Of a DNA stretch of 64,000 nt, positions 1-8,413 are shown one piece after another. The notes beneath the pieces were generated by a model, which saw only the letters and a list, made by a program, of their open reading frames with translations, had not been told where the DNA came from and searched no databases. The position numbers and the translations under genes were made by a program. How positions within the stretch are numbered: position 1 is the stretch's first letter; each line of letters starts with the position of its first letter. Source of the DNA: Pachysolen tannophilus NRRL Y-2460 (Eukaryota > Ascomycota > Pichiomycetes > Alaninales > Pachysolenaceae). Location of the stretch: NCBI GenBank assembly GCA_001661245.1, contig KV454017.1, forward strand, positions 846,532-910,531, read 5' to 3'.

Positions 1-668
1 TTGGTATCATCATCTTTTTTCTCGGTATTAGTGCCAAATGAAAATCCTGAGGGTTTTGATTCTTCTTTTTTCTCGGTAGTAGTTCCAAAAGAAAATCCTG
101 AAGGTTTTGAATCTTCTTTTTTCTCAGTAGTAGTGCCAAATGAAAATCCAGAAGGTTTTGAATCTTCTTTTTTCTCGGTGCTAGTTCCAAATGAAAATCC
201 AGAAGGTTTTGAATCTTCTTTCTTCTCGGTGCTAGTTCCAAATGAAAAACCTGAAGGTTTTGAGTCTTCTTTTTTCTCAGTGGTAGTTCCAAATGAAAAT
301 CCAGAAGGTTTTGAATCTTCTTTTTTCTCGGTGCTAGTTCCAAATGAAAATCCAGAAGGTTTTGAATCTTCTTTCTTCTCGGTGCTAGTTCCAAATGAAA
401 AACCTGAAGGTTTTGCATCTTCTTTCTTTTCAGTAGTTGTTCCAAAAGAAAATCCTGAAGGTTTTGATTCTTCTTTCTTTTCAGTACTAGTTCCAAAAGA
501 AAAACCTGAAGGTTTTGCTTCTTCTTTTTTCTCGGTACTAGTTCCAAATGAAAATCCAGAAGGTTTTGAATCTTGTTTCTTTTCGGTACTGGCTCCAAAT
601 GAAAATCCGGAAGGTTTCGAGTCTTCTTTCTTTTCCGTACTGGTTCCAAATGAAAATCCAGAAGGTTT
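1..668 (-). repeat. 51-bp tandem repeat encoding FSFG units of Nsp1
   Basis: Thirteen copies of a 51-bp unit (17 codons) follow one another without gaps. Each encodes an FSFG core and a Lys/Glu/Asp/Ser spacer. Copies differ at scattered sites, for example GTA versus GTG and AAT versus AAA. A fourteenth, degenerate copy seems to follow near 669-710. The array may continue to the left of the window. Confidence 0.9.
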
Positions 669-1511
669 ACTGTCTTTCTTAGGTTCTTCCTTCTTTGTAC
701 CTGCTGAAAATCCAAATAACGAGTTAGCATTGGTATTTGCCAGAGACGAAGAACTGTTAAGACTAAGATCAGACGGTGCTGGTGCCGATGTGGAGTTTGA
801 ATTTCCAGATAAAAATGTTTTCGGAGCTTCTTGTTTCCCCTCTGATCCTTGCAGAAACCCAAATAAAGGTTTATCAGAGGATGCGGTACTGCTGATGCTG
901 CCTGTTCCAGTTCCAGTTCCTGTTCCTGTGCCACTGGAAGCAAAGAAACTTGTTGCATTGGTATTGGTAGCTCCATTTGAAGAAGTACCAAAACCAAAAG
1001 TTTTCGGAGGCCCCTCATTTGTATTCAGCAATGATGTATTTGATGTATTTGCCTTAGGGGTTAGAAATGATTTTTGACCCAAGCCACTTAAAGAACTGGT
1101 ATTAGGAGTAGTATTTTCCGTTGATTTAAACGCATTGGCGCCAAATGCATTGTTTCCCGTGTTAGTTCCTTGAGCATTACCGCCAAACGAACTACCAAAT
1201 GTACCAAACGTTCCAAACAGTCCACTATTGTTATTATTATTACTTGTTGATCCTGATCCAAACGAGAACCCAGATCCACTACCGCTATTACCTGTAGAGT
1301 TTGCATTTTGAGTACCTAAATTTTGAGTAACTGAATTGGCGTTACCACTAGTATTGGCGTTGTTATTACTACTACCAAACGCTGGAGAAGGCGTTGTTGA
1401 ACTATTTGAAGATCCAAACCCACCGAAACCAGTAACAGTACTATTATTATCTTTTTTATCTGAAGAAATTCCGCCACTATTGGCGGAATTTCCAAAATTG
1501 AAAAGTGACAT
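1..1511 (-). CDS. NSP1: FG-repeat nucleoporin Nsp1, 5' part (runs off left edge)
   Basis: Nsp1 is a central-channel nucleoporin whose Phe-Gly repeats bind transport receptors. Its C-terminal coiled coil, which anchors it in the Nup62-type and Nup82 complexes, would lie beyond the left edge. Reading the minus strand from the ATG at 1509-1511 gives an open frame starting MSLFNFGNSANSGG. An Asn/Ser/Gly-rich stretch with FG and GFGGFG motifs comes first. It is followed by 13 tandem 17-residue units of the type KPSGFSFGTSTEKKEDS. FSFG cores separated by charged KKEDSKP spacers are the hallmark of Nsp1, as opposed to GLFG nucleoporins. The gene is divergent from GPM1. The frame stays open to base 1. 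In S. cerevisiae NSP1 lies close to GYP6, as it does here. Confidence 0.88.
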   Translation of the reverse strand, partial: MSLFNFGNSANSGGISSDKKDNNSTVTGFGGFGSSNSSTTPSPAFGSSNNNANTSGNANSVTQNLGTQNANSTGNSGSGSGFSFGSGSTSNNNNNSGLFGTFGTFGSSFGGNAQGTNTGNNAFGANAFKSTENTTPNTSSLSGLGQKSFLTPKANTSNTSLLNTNEGPPKTFGFGTSSNGATNTNATSFFASSGTGTGTGTGTGSISSTASSDKPLFGFLQGSEGKQEAPKTFLSGNSNSTSAPAPSDLSLNSSSSLANTNANSLFGFSAGTKKEEPKKDSKPSGFSFGTSTEKKEDSKPSGFSFGASTEKKQDSKPSGFSFGTSTEKKEEAKPSGFSFGTSTEKKEESKPSGFSFGTTTEKKEDAKPSGFSFGTSTEKKEDSKPSGFSFGTSTEKKEDSKPSGFSFGTTTEKKEDSKPSGFSFGTSTEKKEDSKPSGFSFGTSTEKKEDSKPSGFSFGTTTEKKEDSKPSGFSFGTTTEKKEESKPSGFSFGTNTEKKDDDT

Positions 1512-2137
1512 TGATTTATAGATTGATGATTTAATAAACAATCAAACAATCTAATTTAATAAATTATAAATACAATACAATAATATAAAACTACAAACAA
1601 AACTCATAAAAAAGAGAGGTTTCAAGAAAAGAAAGTTAAAAAAAAAAAACTTTCTTTTTTTTTGGAAGTTTTAGTTTGCAAATGCACGACCTCTGCACGA
1701 CCTGTTATGACTTGACACACGACTTGACACACAATTTGACACATGACTTTGCACAAGATTTTGCACGACTTTGTTTACAATTTGTTTCGACTTTTTTTTT
1801 AACAATTTGTGATTCCGAATTTGTATTCTTGAGTCATACATACACTACTTTGCTTATAAGTAAATTTTTTTTTTTTTTTTTTTTCTTTTTTTTTTTTTTC
1901 AGTTTCTCTCCTGAGAGCCGCCCGGAGTCAACTGATGATGAGCAGCACAGCGCACCACCATATTGTCAACCTAATTTCGGTAACAATATTAATATATATA
2001 TATATAAAGGTATAATTTTATTAATTTATTTTAAAAGTTTATAAATTAATATAATAATTTTTTTCTTTTTAACAATTAATTGAATTAATTGAATTGATTG
2101 TTTACTTTTTTTTCAAACTTTATTTTATTAAAAAAAA
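1512..2137. promoter_or_regulatory. Divergent promoter region NSP1/GPM1
   Basis: These 626 bp separate two divergent starts and must hold both promoters. The region contains a 12-bp tandem repeat (1709-1768), a long T tract interrupted by single C (about 1866-1900), a short GC-rich patch around 1912-1965, and TA-rich DNA next to the GPM1 start. A GGAAG (CTTCC on the other strand, the Gcr1-type core used by glycolytic genes) occurs near 1662. No clear Rap1 site was found by eye. Confidence 0.5.
1709..1768. repeat. Degenerate 12-bp tandem repeat, five units
   Basis: Five consecutive 12-bp units begin at 1709, 1721, 1733, 1745 and 1757. The first two are identical (GACTTGACACAC) and the rest drift stepwise (AATTTGACACAT, GACTTTGCACAA, GATTTTGCACGA). 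Related GCACGAC pieces occur just upstream. The repeat lies about 370-430 bp upstream of GPM1 and 200-260 bp upstream of NSP1. Its function is unknown; it could be a spaced binding-site array. Confidence 0.75.
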
Positions 2138-2890
2138 ATGGTTCATAAATTAATTTTACTTAGACATGGTCAATCTGACTGGAATGAAAAAAATTTATTT
2201 ACTGGTTGGGTTGATGTGAAATTATCTAAAAAGGGTGAAGAAGAAGCTGCAAATGGTGGTAAATTATTAAAAGAATCTGGTTTAAAACCTGATATTTTAT
2301 ATACTTCAAAATTAACAAGAGCAATTGAGACTGCAAATATTGCTTTAAATGAAGCTGATAGATTATTTATCCCTGTTGTTAGGTCGTGGAGATTAAACGA
2401 AAGACATTATGGTGCTTTACAAGGTAAGGATAAAGCAGAAACATTAGCTCAATATGGTCAAGAACAATTTATGACTTGGAGAAGATCTTATGATGTTCCA
2501 CCTCCACCTATTGAAGATCATTCCAAATTTTCTCAATTTGGTGATGAAAGATATAGTGATATTGCACCAGAAGCATTACCAAAAACTGAATCTTTAGCAT
2601 TAGTTATTGATAGATTATTACCATTTTGGCAAGATGTTATTGCTAAAGATTTATTAGATGGTAAAACAGTTTTAATTGCTGCTCATGGTAATTCTTTAAG
2701 AGGTTTGGTTAAACATTTGGATAATATCTCAGATAAAGATATTTCAGCATTAAACATTCCAACTGGTATTCCCCTTGTTTACGAATTAGATGATAATTTA
2801 AAACCAATTAAACCTTCTTATTATTTGGATCCAGAAGCTGCAGCTGCAGGTGCCGCCGCTGTTGCTGCTCAAGGTCAAAAGAAGAAATAG
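2138..2890 (+). CDS. GPM1: Phosphoglycerate mutase (2,3-bisphosphoglycerate-dependent)
   Basis: Interconverts 3- and 2-phosphoglycerate in cytosolic glycolysis and gluconeogenesis. The 250-residue protein has the full histidine-phosphatase fold. The motif [18 protein letters not shown] near the N-terminus carries the phosphorylated His10. [11 protein letters not shown] follows, and the second catalytic His183 lies in [12 protein letters not shown]. The C-terminal tail [17 protein letters not shown] is the one typical of yeast Gpm1. Length matches the family (about 247). The ATG at 2138 is preceded by an A run, which is good yeast start context. No CTG codon occurs in this gene. Divergent from NSP1. 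Confidence 0.98.
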   Translation: MVHKLILLRHGQSDWNEKNLFTGWVDVKLSKKGEEEAANGGKLLKESGLKPDILYTSKLTRAIETANIALNEADRLFIPVVRSWRLNERHYGALQGKDKAETLAQYGQEQFMTWRRSYDVPPPPIEDHSKFSQFGDERYSDIAPEALPKTESLALVIDRLLPFWQDVIAKDLLDGKTVLIAAHGNSLRGLVKHLDNISDKDISALNIPTGIPLVYELDDNLKPIKPSYYLDPEAAAAGAAAVAAQGQKKK

Positions 2891-3637
2891 ATTAATACAA
2901 TTAATTAACAATTTTATATAAGTACGTACGTTTTATATCTAACCTTTTTTTTTGGTTTTGTTTAGTTTTTAATTATTATTTCTCTCTTTTGTTTAAATAT
3001 ATATCTGCCAAACTAACGGTTATATATATATAAATATATATTATAAATTAAATTAAATTAAATTAAAAGAAGGGTTCATTCACCCTTCTTTTAATTTTTT
3101 TCTTTTTTTACGTTTTTGCGCTTTTAATTTTGATAAGGAAAATATATTATTATTATTTATTTTAAAAAAAAAACTTATCCTTTAAAAATTGATTAAGTTG
3201 ATTCAAGTGGCTGCTAAACATAATAATTGGAACAAAGCCTAATTCAATTAATATTAATATCAAATAAAATAAAGCGCTTTAAAAGTAATTTATAAAAAAT
3301 TATTAAGAATAAAAAAAAAATTTTTTGTTTAAAAGAAAAAAAAAAAAAGACTAAAATAATTATTGCCTCGATTGATTTAAAACAAAAAATTGATCCCTCT
3401 CCTTTCTTTTATAATTGATATATCATAATTATATGATTTTTATATATTTATATATATTTAATTAAAAGATCGCAAATCAAAAGAAAGAGATTAAAATTGT
3501 TAGAAGCTTGGATTTTTATATTAATTTTGATTGAATTATTTGTGAAAAAGGTATAAATAAGGTACCTTTTTATCAATTTTAATTTAATTTAATTTAATTT
3601 ATTTTATTTTTTTTTTTATCTTTATTTTGTCCAAATC
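2891..3637. other. Intergenic region GPM1 to GYP6-like gene
   Basis: 747 bp of very AT-rich DNA hold the GPM1 3' end and the promoter of the next gene. Besides the 16-bp hairpin at 3060-3097 there are TA-rich blocks near 2998-3040 and 3420-3460, and repeated AATTT near 3580-3600. No open reading frame or RNA gene is seen. Confidence 0.6.
3060..3097 (+). terminator. Perfect 16-bp inverted repeat in the GPM1 3' region
   Basis: The arms AATTAAAAGAAGGGT (3061-3075) and ACCCTTCTTTTAATT (3082-3096) are exact reverse complements around the 6-nt loop TCATTC. A flanking A/T pair extends the stem to 16 bp. It lies about 170 bp after the GPM1 stop and is followed by a T-rich run. It could stabilise the 3' UTR of this highly expressed mRNA or aid 3' end formation. 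The dyad is certain; the role is inferred. Confidence 0.55.
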
Positions 3638-5401
3638 ATGTCGGAAGTTAAAAATGTTGATGTTATTACAAGAGCTAAATTGACTTTAACAAAATATCAA
3701 ACTTTGAATAATCTTTCATTAGCATCATTATCCAATCAATATAATGAAAATTCTGCTTATTTTACAAGAACTTTATTATGGAAATCATTATTATTATTTG
3801 ATAGATCAACATTTGATCATTCAATCCTTGATAATTTAAGTTTAAATTTACGTATATTAAAACAAAGAAGAAAATTATTTGATAATTATTTAAATAAAGA
3901 ATTTATAATACCTTGGAATCAATTATCAAAAGATTCAAGATTTTATAGAAATATGGGATTTAATGATGGACAAGATATAACTACAATATATAGGCCAAAT
4001 AGAGAAACAGTTTTAAATGATCCTTTATCTGCAAATCATCCTGAAAAATTACAAAATGATAAAGATACTTTAGAAACAATAATTAGAGATGTTGAAAGAT
4101 TATTCCCACAATTAAAAAATTTATTTATAAATAATTTTGAAAATAAAGTAAAAATAATAGAAATTTTATTTGTATGGTATAAATTAAATAATAAAGATTA
4201 TAAACAAGGAATGCATGAAATTCTTGGTTTAATTTTTAAATCAATGATTGAAGAATGTATATCACCAATGAGAAAAGAAGAATTTTCAAAAGATGATTTA
4301 ATGCTGGATATTTTTAATTTATATGATCTGAATTATTTACAAAGTGATTGTTTTTCAATTTTTCAATTAATAATTTCAAAAGCATATACAAATTATTATG
4401 ATGAAACATTATTATTACAAGAATCAATTAAATTTAATTTAAAATTACATGAATTAGATAAATTTTTATATCATATTTTAATTACTAAATTAAAAATTGA
4501 TTCTTCAATTTGGTTAATTAGATATTTTAGATTATTATTATTAAGAGAATTAGGTTTAGAAGAAGGTGTAATAATATGGGATAAATTAATTGCATTTGGT
4601 TCATTAAAATCTTCAAAATTAAAAGAACCTTTTGATATGACTTTATTATTACAATATATTATTATGATTTTATTATGGAAATTGAAAAAACAAATATTAG
4701 AATCTGATTATGGAGAATCAATGTATTTATTACTTCATTATCCAACTGATGTATCCCATAGTAATACTAATGTTAAAATGTCAAAGAAAAAAGAACCATG
4801 GTTTCAAGTTGAAAAAATTAAAATTGATGGAGAATCATTAATTCAAGATAGTATATTCATGTTTAATTCTTCTTCAAATTTACCTGAAGTTAGCAAAATC
4901 TTGATTCATAAATATGATAGCACAACTAGTAGTAGTAACAATAATACATCAAGAAAGGGACTTAGTTTTGATTCCAAAAAAAAGAAACGTTTAAGTATGA
5001 ATGGTGGTAACCTTAATGGGAACCCAATTACTAACGGATCGGCAGCTGCATTTATAAATAATACTGCAAATGAGAACCTGAACGGAAATGAAAATAAAAA
5101 CGGAAATGGTAATAATAATAATAAGGGTAATGGTAACGGTAATGGAAATAAGGGGTTCAACGGTAATGGCAATGGCAATGGTAATGGTTACAATTACAAC
5201 CATAGTCATCGCTCCGGTAGCGGTGACGACGGTAATACCAATGCAGGCACAAATTTCAACGCATTGGAAAACCCAACGGAGAATATAAACCTCAACAACG
5301 TTGCTCCAAAAGCTTCCAGTGGTCCTGCTGACTTTGATAAGACAAGATTAGAGATGAGATTGAAAAAAAGGGTTAGTGCGATTATGAACAAAAATAAGTA
5401 G
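3638..5401 (+). CDS. TBC-domain Rab GTPase-activating protein, Gyp6-like
   Basis: A TBC (Tre-2/Bub2/Cdc16) protein of 587 residues, predicted to speed GTP hydrolysis by a Rab. Both catalytic fingers are visible: arginine in IIRDVERLFP (near residue 150) and glutamine in NNKDYKQGMHEILG (near residue 190). The KQGMHE form is typical of the TBC1D5/Gyp6 branch. S. cerevisiae Gyp6 acts on Ypt6 in endosome-to-Golgi recycling and is shorter (about 458). The extra length is a C-terminal tail (about residues 430-560) rich in Asn-Gly repeats, ending in a basic segment RLEMRLKKRVSAIMNKNK. Gene order near NSP1 supports GYP6, but identity rests on the TBC motifs. Start ATG 3638 follows a T-rich leader. 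Confidence 0.75.
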   Translation: MSEVKNVDVITRAKLTLTKYQTLNNLSLASLSNQYNENSAYFTRTLLWKSLLLFDRSTFDHSILDNLSLNLRILKQRRKLFDNYLNKEFIIPWNQLSKDSRFYRNMGFNDGQDITTIYRPNRETVLNDPLSANHPEKLQNDKDTLETIIRDVERLFPQLKNLFINNFENKVKIIEILFVWYKLNNKDYKQGMHEILGLIFKSMIEECISPMRKEEFSKDDLMLDIFNLYDLNYLQSDCFSIFQLIISKAYTNYYDETLLLQESIKFNLKLHELDKFLYHILITKLKIDSSIWLIRYFRLLLLRELGLEEGVIIWDKLIAFGSLKSSKLKEPFDMTLLLQYIIMILLWKLKKQILESDYGESMYLLLHYPTDVSHSNTNVKMSKKKEPWFQVEKIKIDGESLIQDSIFMFNSSSNLPEVSKILIHKYDSTTSSSNNNTSRKGLSFDSKKKKRLSMNGGNLNGNPITNGSAAAFINNTANENLNGNENKNGNGNNNNKGNGNGNGNKGFNGNGNGNGNGYNYNHSHRSGSGDDGNTNAGTNFNALENPTENINLNNVAPKASSGPADFDKTRLEMRLKKRVSAIMNKNK

Positions 5402-5689
5402 ATATTTAAAAGTATGGAAACCCTTAATTTCAATACCTTCAAGTTATTAGTTATATACGATATATAGATATATATATATAGATATATGAGTGTGAGTGTA
5501 TGTATATCTTTGTGTGTTTTTTTGTGTTTATGTGTTTTTAATATAATATATAATTCACAGATAAAAAATTGAAAGAATTTAAAAAAAAAATTTAAAAGAG
5601 TAAAGAAAAGAAAAGAAAAGAGGAAAATAATAATGTGTAATATTGGAGTAAATTGATGATAGAGATTGATAAATTAGGTTGTAAGTAAA

Positions 5690-8194
5690 ATGTCATCATG
5701 GCCAAGTAAGAAAGGTTTAGGGGTTCAACTAAGTTATGGTGTTGATGGTAGTGCTTTATACCTTCCTCGCGTTAATCAAGAGTATCCATTTATATTTGCT
5801 AAAGAAAGAAATTTAGGAGTGAATTTACACAAGGTTGAATACTCTACTGAGAAGTTGAACATAGATACAAAGTTGCATAATAATTATGATAACGTTAGTG
5901 GTAGAAATTATGGTAAGAATGAGGAAAAAATATTTGGTAATGAGGATGAGTTGTATATATCTGAGGAGTTGTTGAAATTTTTCAATAAGGAATCAAGTCA
6001 ATTTTTATCCAATTTAATTTACGATCCAAATATTGATGGTTTAATGAAAATCAGTCTAGTAAAAATCAAAAAATTTGATACTTCTCAAGCAGTTATTGGA
6101 TATTCTTCTGGTATAACTGGTAATATTCTGAATGTTTCGGTATTGACAAATAAGAAAACGAAAATAGTTGATAAGACTACTAATAAAGTATATGAGATTT
6201 TAAAACCAGAATTTTTAAAACCTTTCCAAATAGATGTCATTTCAACTATAAAACAAATTGAATTTTCTAGAAATTATTACGAAGAAGAATTGCTGTGTCC
6301 CTATATGGCCATAAGAACTAACGACACTGTTTATATTTTAAAAATTTTCTTAAAAAATAAAAAAGATGAAGTCAATTTAGAATTAATTGGTGATCTTTCA
6401 AGTGATTCGTTTCATAATGAAATATTTGCAGATTTGGAATTTAATCCTTGGGATTTTACACAATTTGGTATAATTGATATCAGAGGAAATTTTGGCATTT
6501 ATAATATCAGGGAAAGAAATTTGGCAACATTGGTAAAGCTGAAAATTTCAGATGATGAAACTACTACATCTATATATAACCCAGAAGAATTGTCAAATTT
6601 TAAAAAAATTAAATGGAGTTATGATTTGAATTCGATTTTCTTGATGGATAGATCATCGATTTATAGCTATAATTTGAAAGATTTCACAATGATAAATTTA
6701 ATCAGTGCAAATACCTGGTCAAAACTTTTAGATTTTGTTAATATCAACGATAAACTTTCAATATTATTGACTTCAAAAGAAATCATAGTTGTAGATTTAT
6801 CGGTATTAAATAAGGCACAAAGATTGATGTCTTGGAAACATTTTTTGAATGATAAAGATCCATCTTTAAAAATTTCAATTTTGCAATTCAATAAGCAGCC
6901 TGATGATTTCTTAGTAATGATTTATTCCCAAACTCACTCATTAGTTTACTGCATAAAATTTGGTTTTAGAGATGGTTTCATAAAATGTTTAAATGATCCT
7001 TTCCCAATAATATTAAATAACCAAGATGGTAGTCCTTTACAAAGTATTTTAACGGTGCCAATAGACTCTGTCGATGATGATATCCAGTTTTGCCTGTTAT
7101 TCGAAATGAGCACAGATTTGGAAATTTTTGTGTCTATATATTCCACTATATCCAATGGTTCAATTTTGAGTACTAATGAGAGAATAATTGAAAAAGAAGA
7201 AGAGGAGATTAAAAGATCCATTTCCCCAATAACAGTAGAAGCAGGTAACGTCAATAATAATAGTATCGTTTCTGGTGAAAATAGTTATTTGAGAATTAGT
7301 AAGACACAGTTGAAAGCTTTGTATTCTAAGTTAACTGAAAACGATGATATTTCTAGGAACTCCGACGACACAACGGAAGAAGAAGAACAACAACAAGAAC
7401 AAGATGAAGAAGAAGGCACTTCAAAGATTCAAAAATATGCCTTCAATATTAGTTCAACTTTGAATAATATAATTCAAAGCGAGGATGAAGAAACTCCTTT
7501 CAAAACTTTGTTTGAGATAAGCGATGAATTTCCAACCAATTTAAGAGACTTTCCTGAACTAGATTCCATGATTGAACAATTAATTGATCATTTCAAAGAT
7601 TTGAGTTTTTACAATATTGATGATCTTAGGATACCCAATTTAATATCTGATGTTGATGGACAATATTCCATTGCTAATATATTTAATTTTTTACTAAAGA
7701 TATGGAAAGGTTCTAGTGTTGATGTTTCCGATAGTGATTTAAGAAAAATTGGAAAAATTTCACAATTTTTAGGATCTTCATTAGTGATATTTGGTAAGAA
7801 ATCAAATGATTTTCTTCATCAGAAACAAATAAATACCCTATCACAGAAGTTACCAAAAGAGCTATCTAGGATGGTTGATGATTGGGGAAGTGAATATACA
7901 ACCGATGACCTCGAGAATAGCCTTGATGATAATACGCAGAGAAGTAGCATTTATACTTCTTCGACGCTACCATCAGTTAAAGTGGCAGGGAGGGCTAGAA
8001 CTAATACAGTTGGTCAAAAATCTTCATTGATAGGAGGAGTTTATAGTCAGCTACTGTCATCGCAGCTGTCAGATAATGACGGATCCCAAAGGGTTGTATC
8101 TACGCAAATTGAAAGGGGTAATTTCGCTGATAGAAACAAGAGAACCGTTTTAAATAAAAAGAAGAAGAAGAAGAAGAAGGGTGGTTTTGCTTAG
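5690..8194 (+). CDS. RRN6: RNA polymerase I core factor subunit Rrn6
   Basis: Rrn6, with Rrn7 and Rrn11, forms the core factor that binds the rDNA core promoter and recruits Pol I through Rrn3. The 834-residue protein begins MSSWPSKKGLGVQLSYGVDG with SALYLPRV close behind, resembling the N-terminal signature of yeast Rrn6 as I remember it. The middle looks like WD-type beta strands (for example FGIIDIRGNFGIYNIRERN). A highly acidic linker rich in Glu/Gln follows around residues 560-590, then a helical region. The extreme C-terminus is a lysine run ending GGFA, the basic tail typical of Rrn6 proteins. S. cerevisiae Rrn6 is 894 residues. The call rests on N- and C-terminal signatures and length; no enzyme motif exists. 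Confidence 0.72.
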   Translation: MSSWPSKKGLGVQLSYGVDGSALYLPRVNQEYPFIFAKERNLGVNLHKVEYSTEKLNIDTKLHNNYDNVSGRNYGKNEEKIFGNEDELYISEELLKFFNKESSQFLSNLIYDPNIDGLMKISLVKIKKFDTSQAVIGYSSGITGNILNVSVLTNKKTKIVDKTTNKVYEILKPEFLKPFQIDVISTIKQIEFSRNYYEEELLCPYMAIRTNDTVYILKIFLKNKKDEVNLELIGDLSSDSFHNEIFADLEFNPWDFTQFGIIDIRGNFGIYNIRERNLATLVKLKISDDETTTSIYNPEELSNFKKIKWSYDLNSIFLMDRSSIYSYNLKDFTMINLISANTWSKLLDFVNINDKLSILLTSKEIIVVDLSVLNKAQRLMSWKHFLNDKDPSLKISILQFNKQPDDFLVMIYSQTHSLVYCIKFGFRDGFIKCLNDPFPIILNNQDGSPLQSILTVPIDSVDDDIQFCLLFEMSTDLEIFVSIYSTISNGSILSTNERIIEKEEEEIKRSISPITVEAGNVNNNSIVSGENSYLRISKTQLKALYSKLTENDDISRNSDDTTEEEEQQQEQDEEEGTSKIQKYAFNISSTLNNIIQSEDEETPFKTLFEISDEFPTNLRDFPELDSMIEQLIDHFKDLSFYNIDDLRIPNLISDVDGQYSIANIFNFLLKIWKGSSVDVSDSDLRKIGKISQFLGSSLVIFGKKSNDFLHQKQINTLSQKLPKELSRMVDDWGSEYTTDDLENSLDDNTQRSSIYTSSTLPSVKVAGRARTNTVGQKSSLIGGVYSQLLSSQLSDNDGSQRVVSTQIERGNFADRNKRTVLNKKKKKKKKGGFA

Positions 8195-8413
8195 TTTTGC
8201 ATAGTTTTGCTTGTTCCATATTATTTGCGAGTCTGGTATATGTATTTTTATTCTATTTCCATAACAGCTACTAGATACTTCTATCTATATAAATGTATAA
8301 TAGTTATACCATACTTAATTCATAAAACTAAAAAATCAAAAACATTTTCTAAATCCTCTGTATCCATAATTCGTAATCTATAGTTGCACATTAATTTCAA
8401 GTTTCCTTTTGAA

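Noticed and set aside
1-1077. 358-codon open frame on the plus strand
   Set aside because: It is the antisense shadow of the NSP1 FSFG repeat array. The minus strand gives a recognisable nucleoporin, and the repeat keeps the opposite frame open by periodicity.
1676-2044. 122-codon plus-strand frame upstream of GPM1
   Set aside because: It runs through the 12-bp repeat and a poly-Phe T tract; no domain, and it lies in a divergent promoter.
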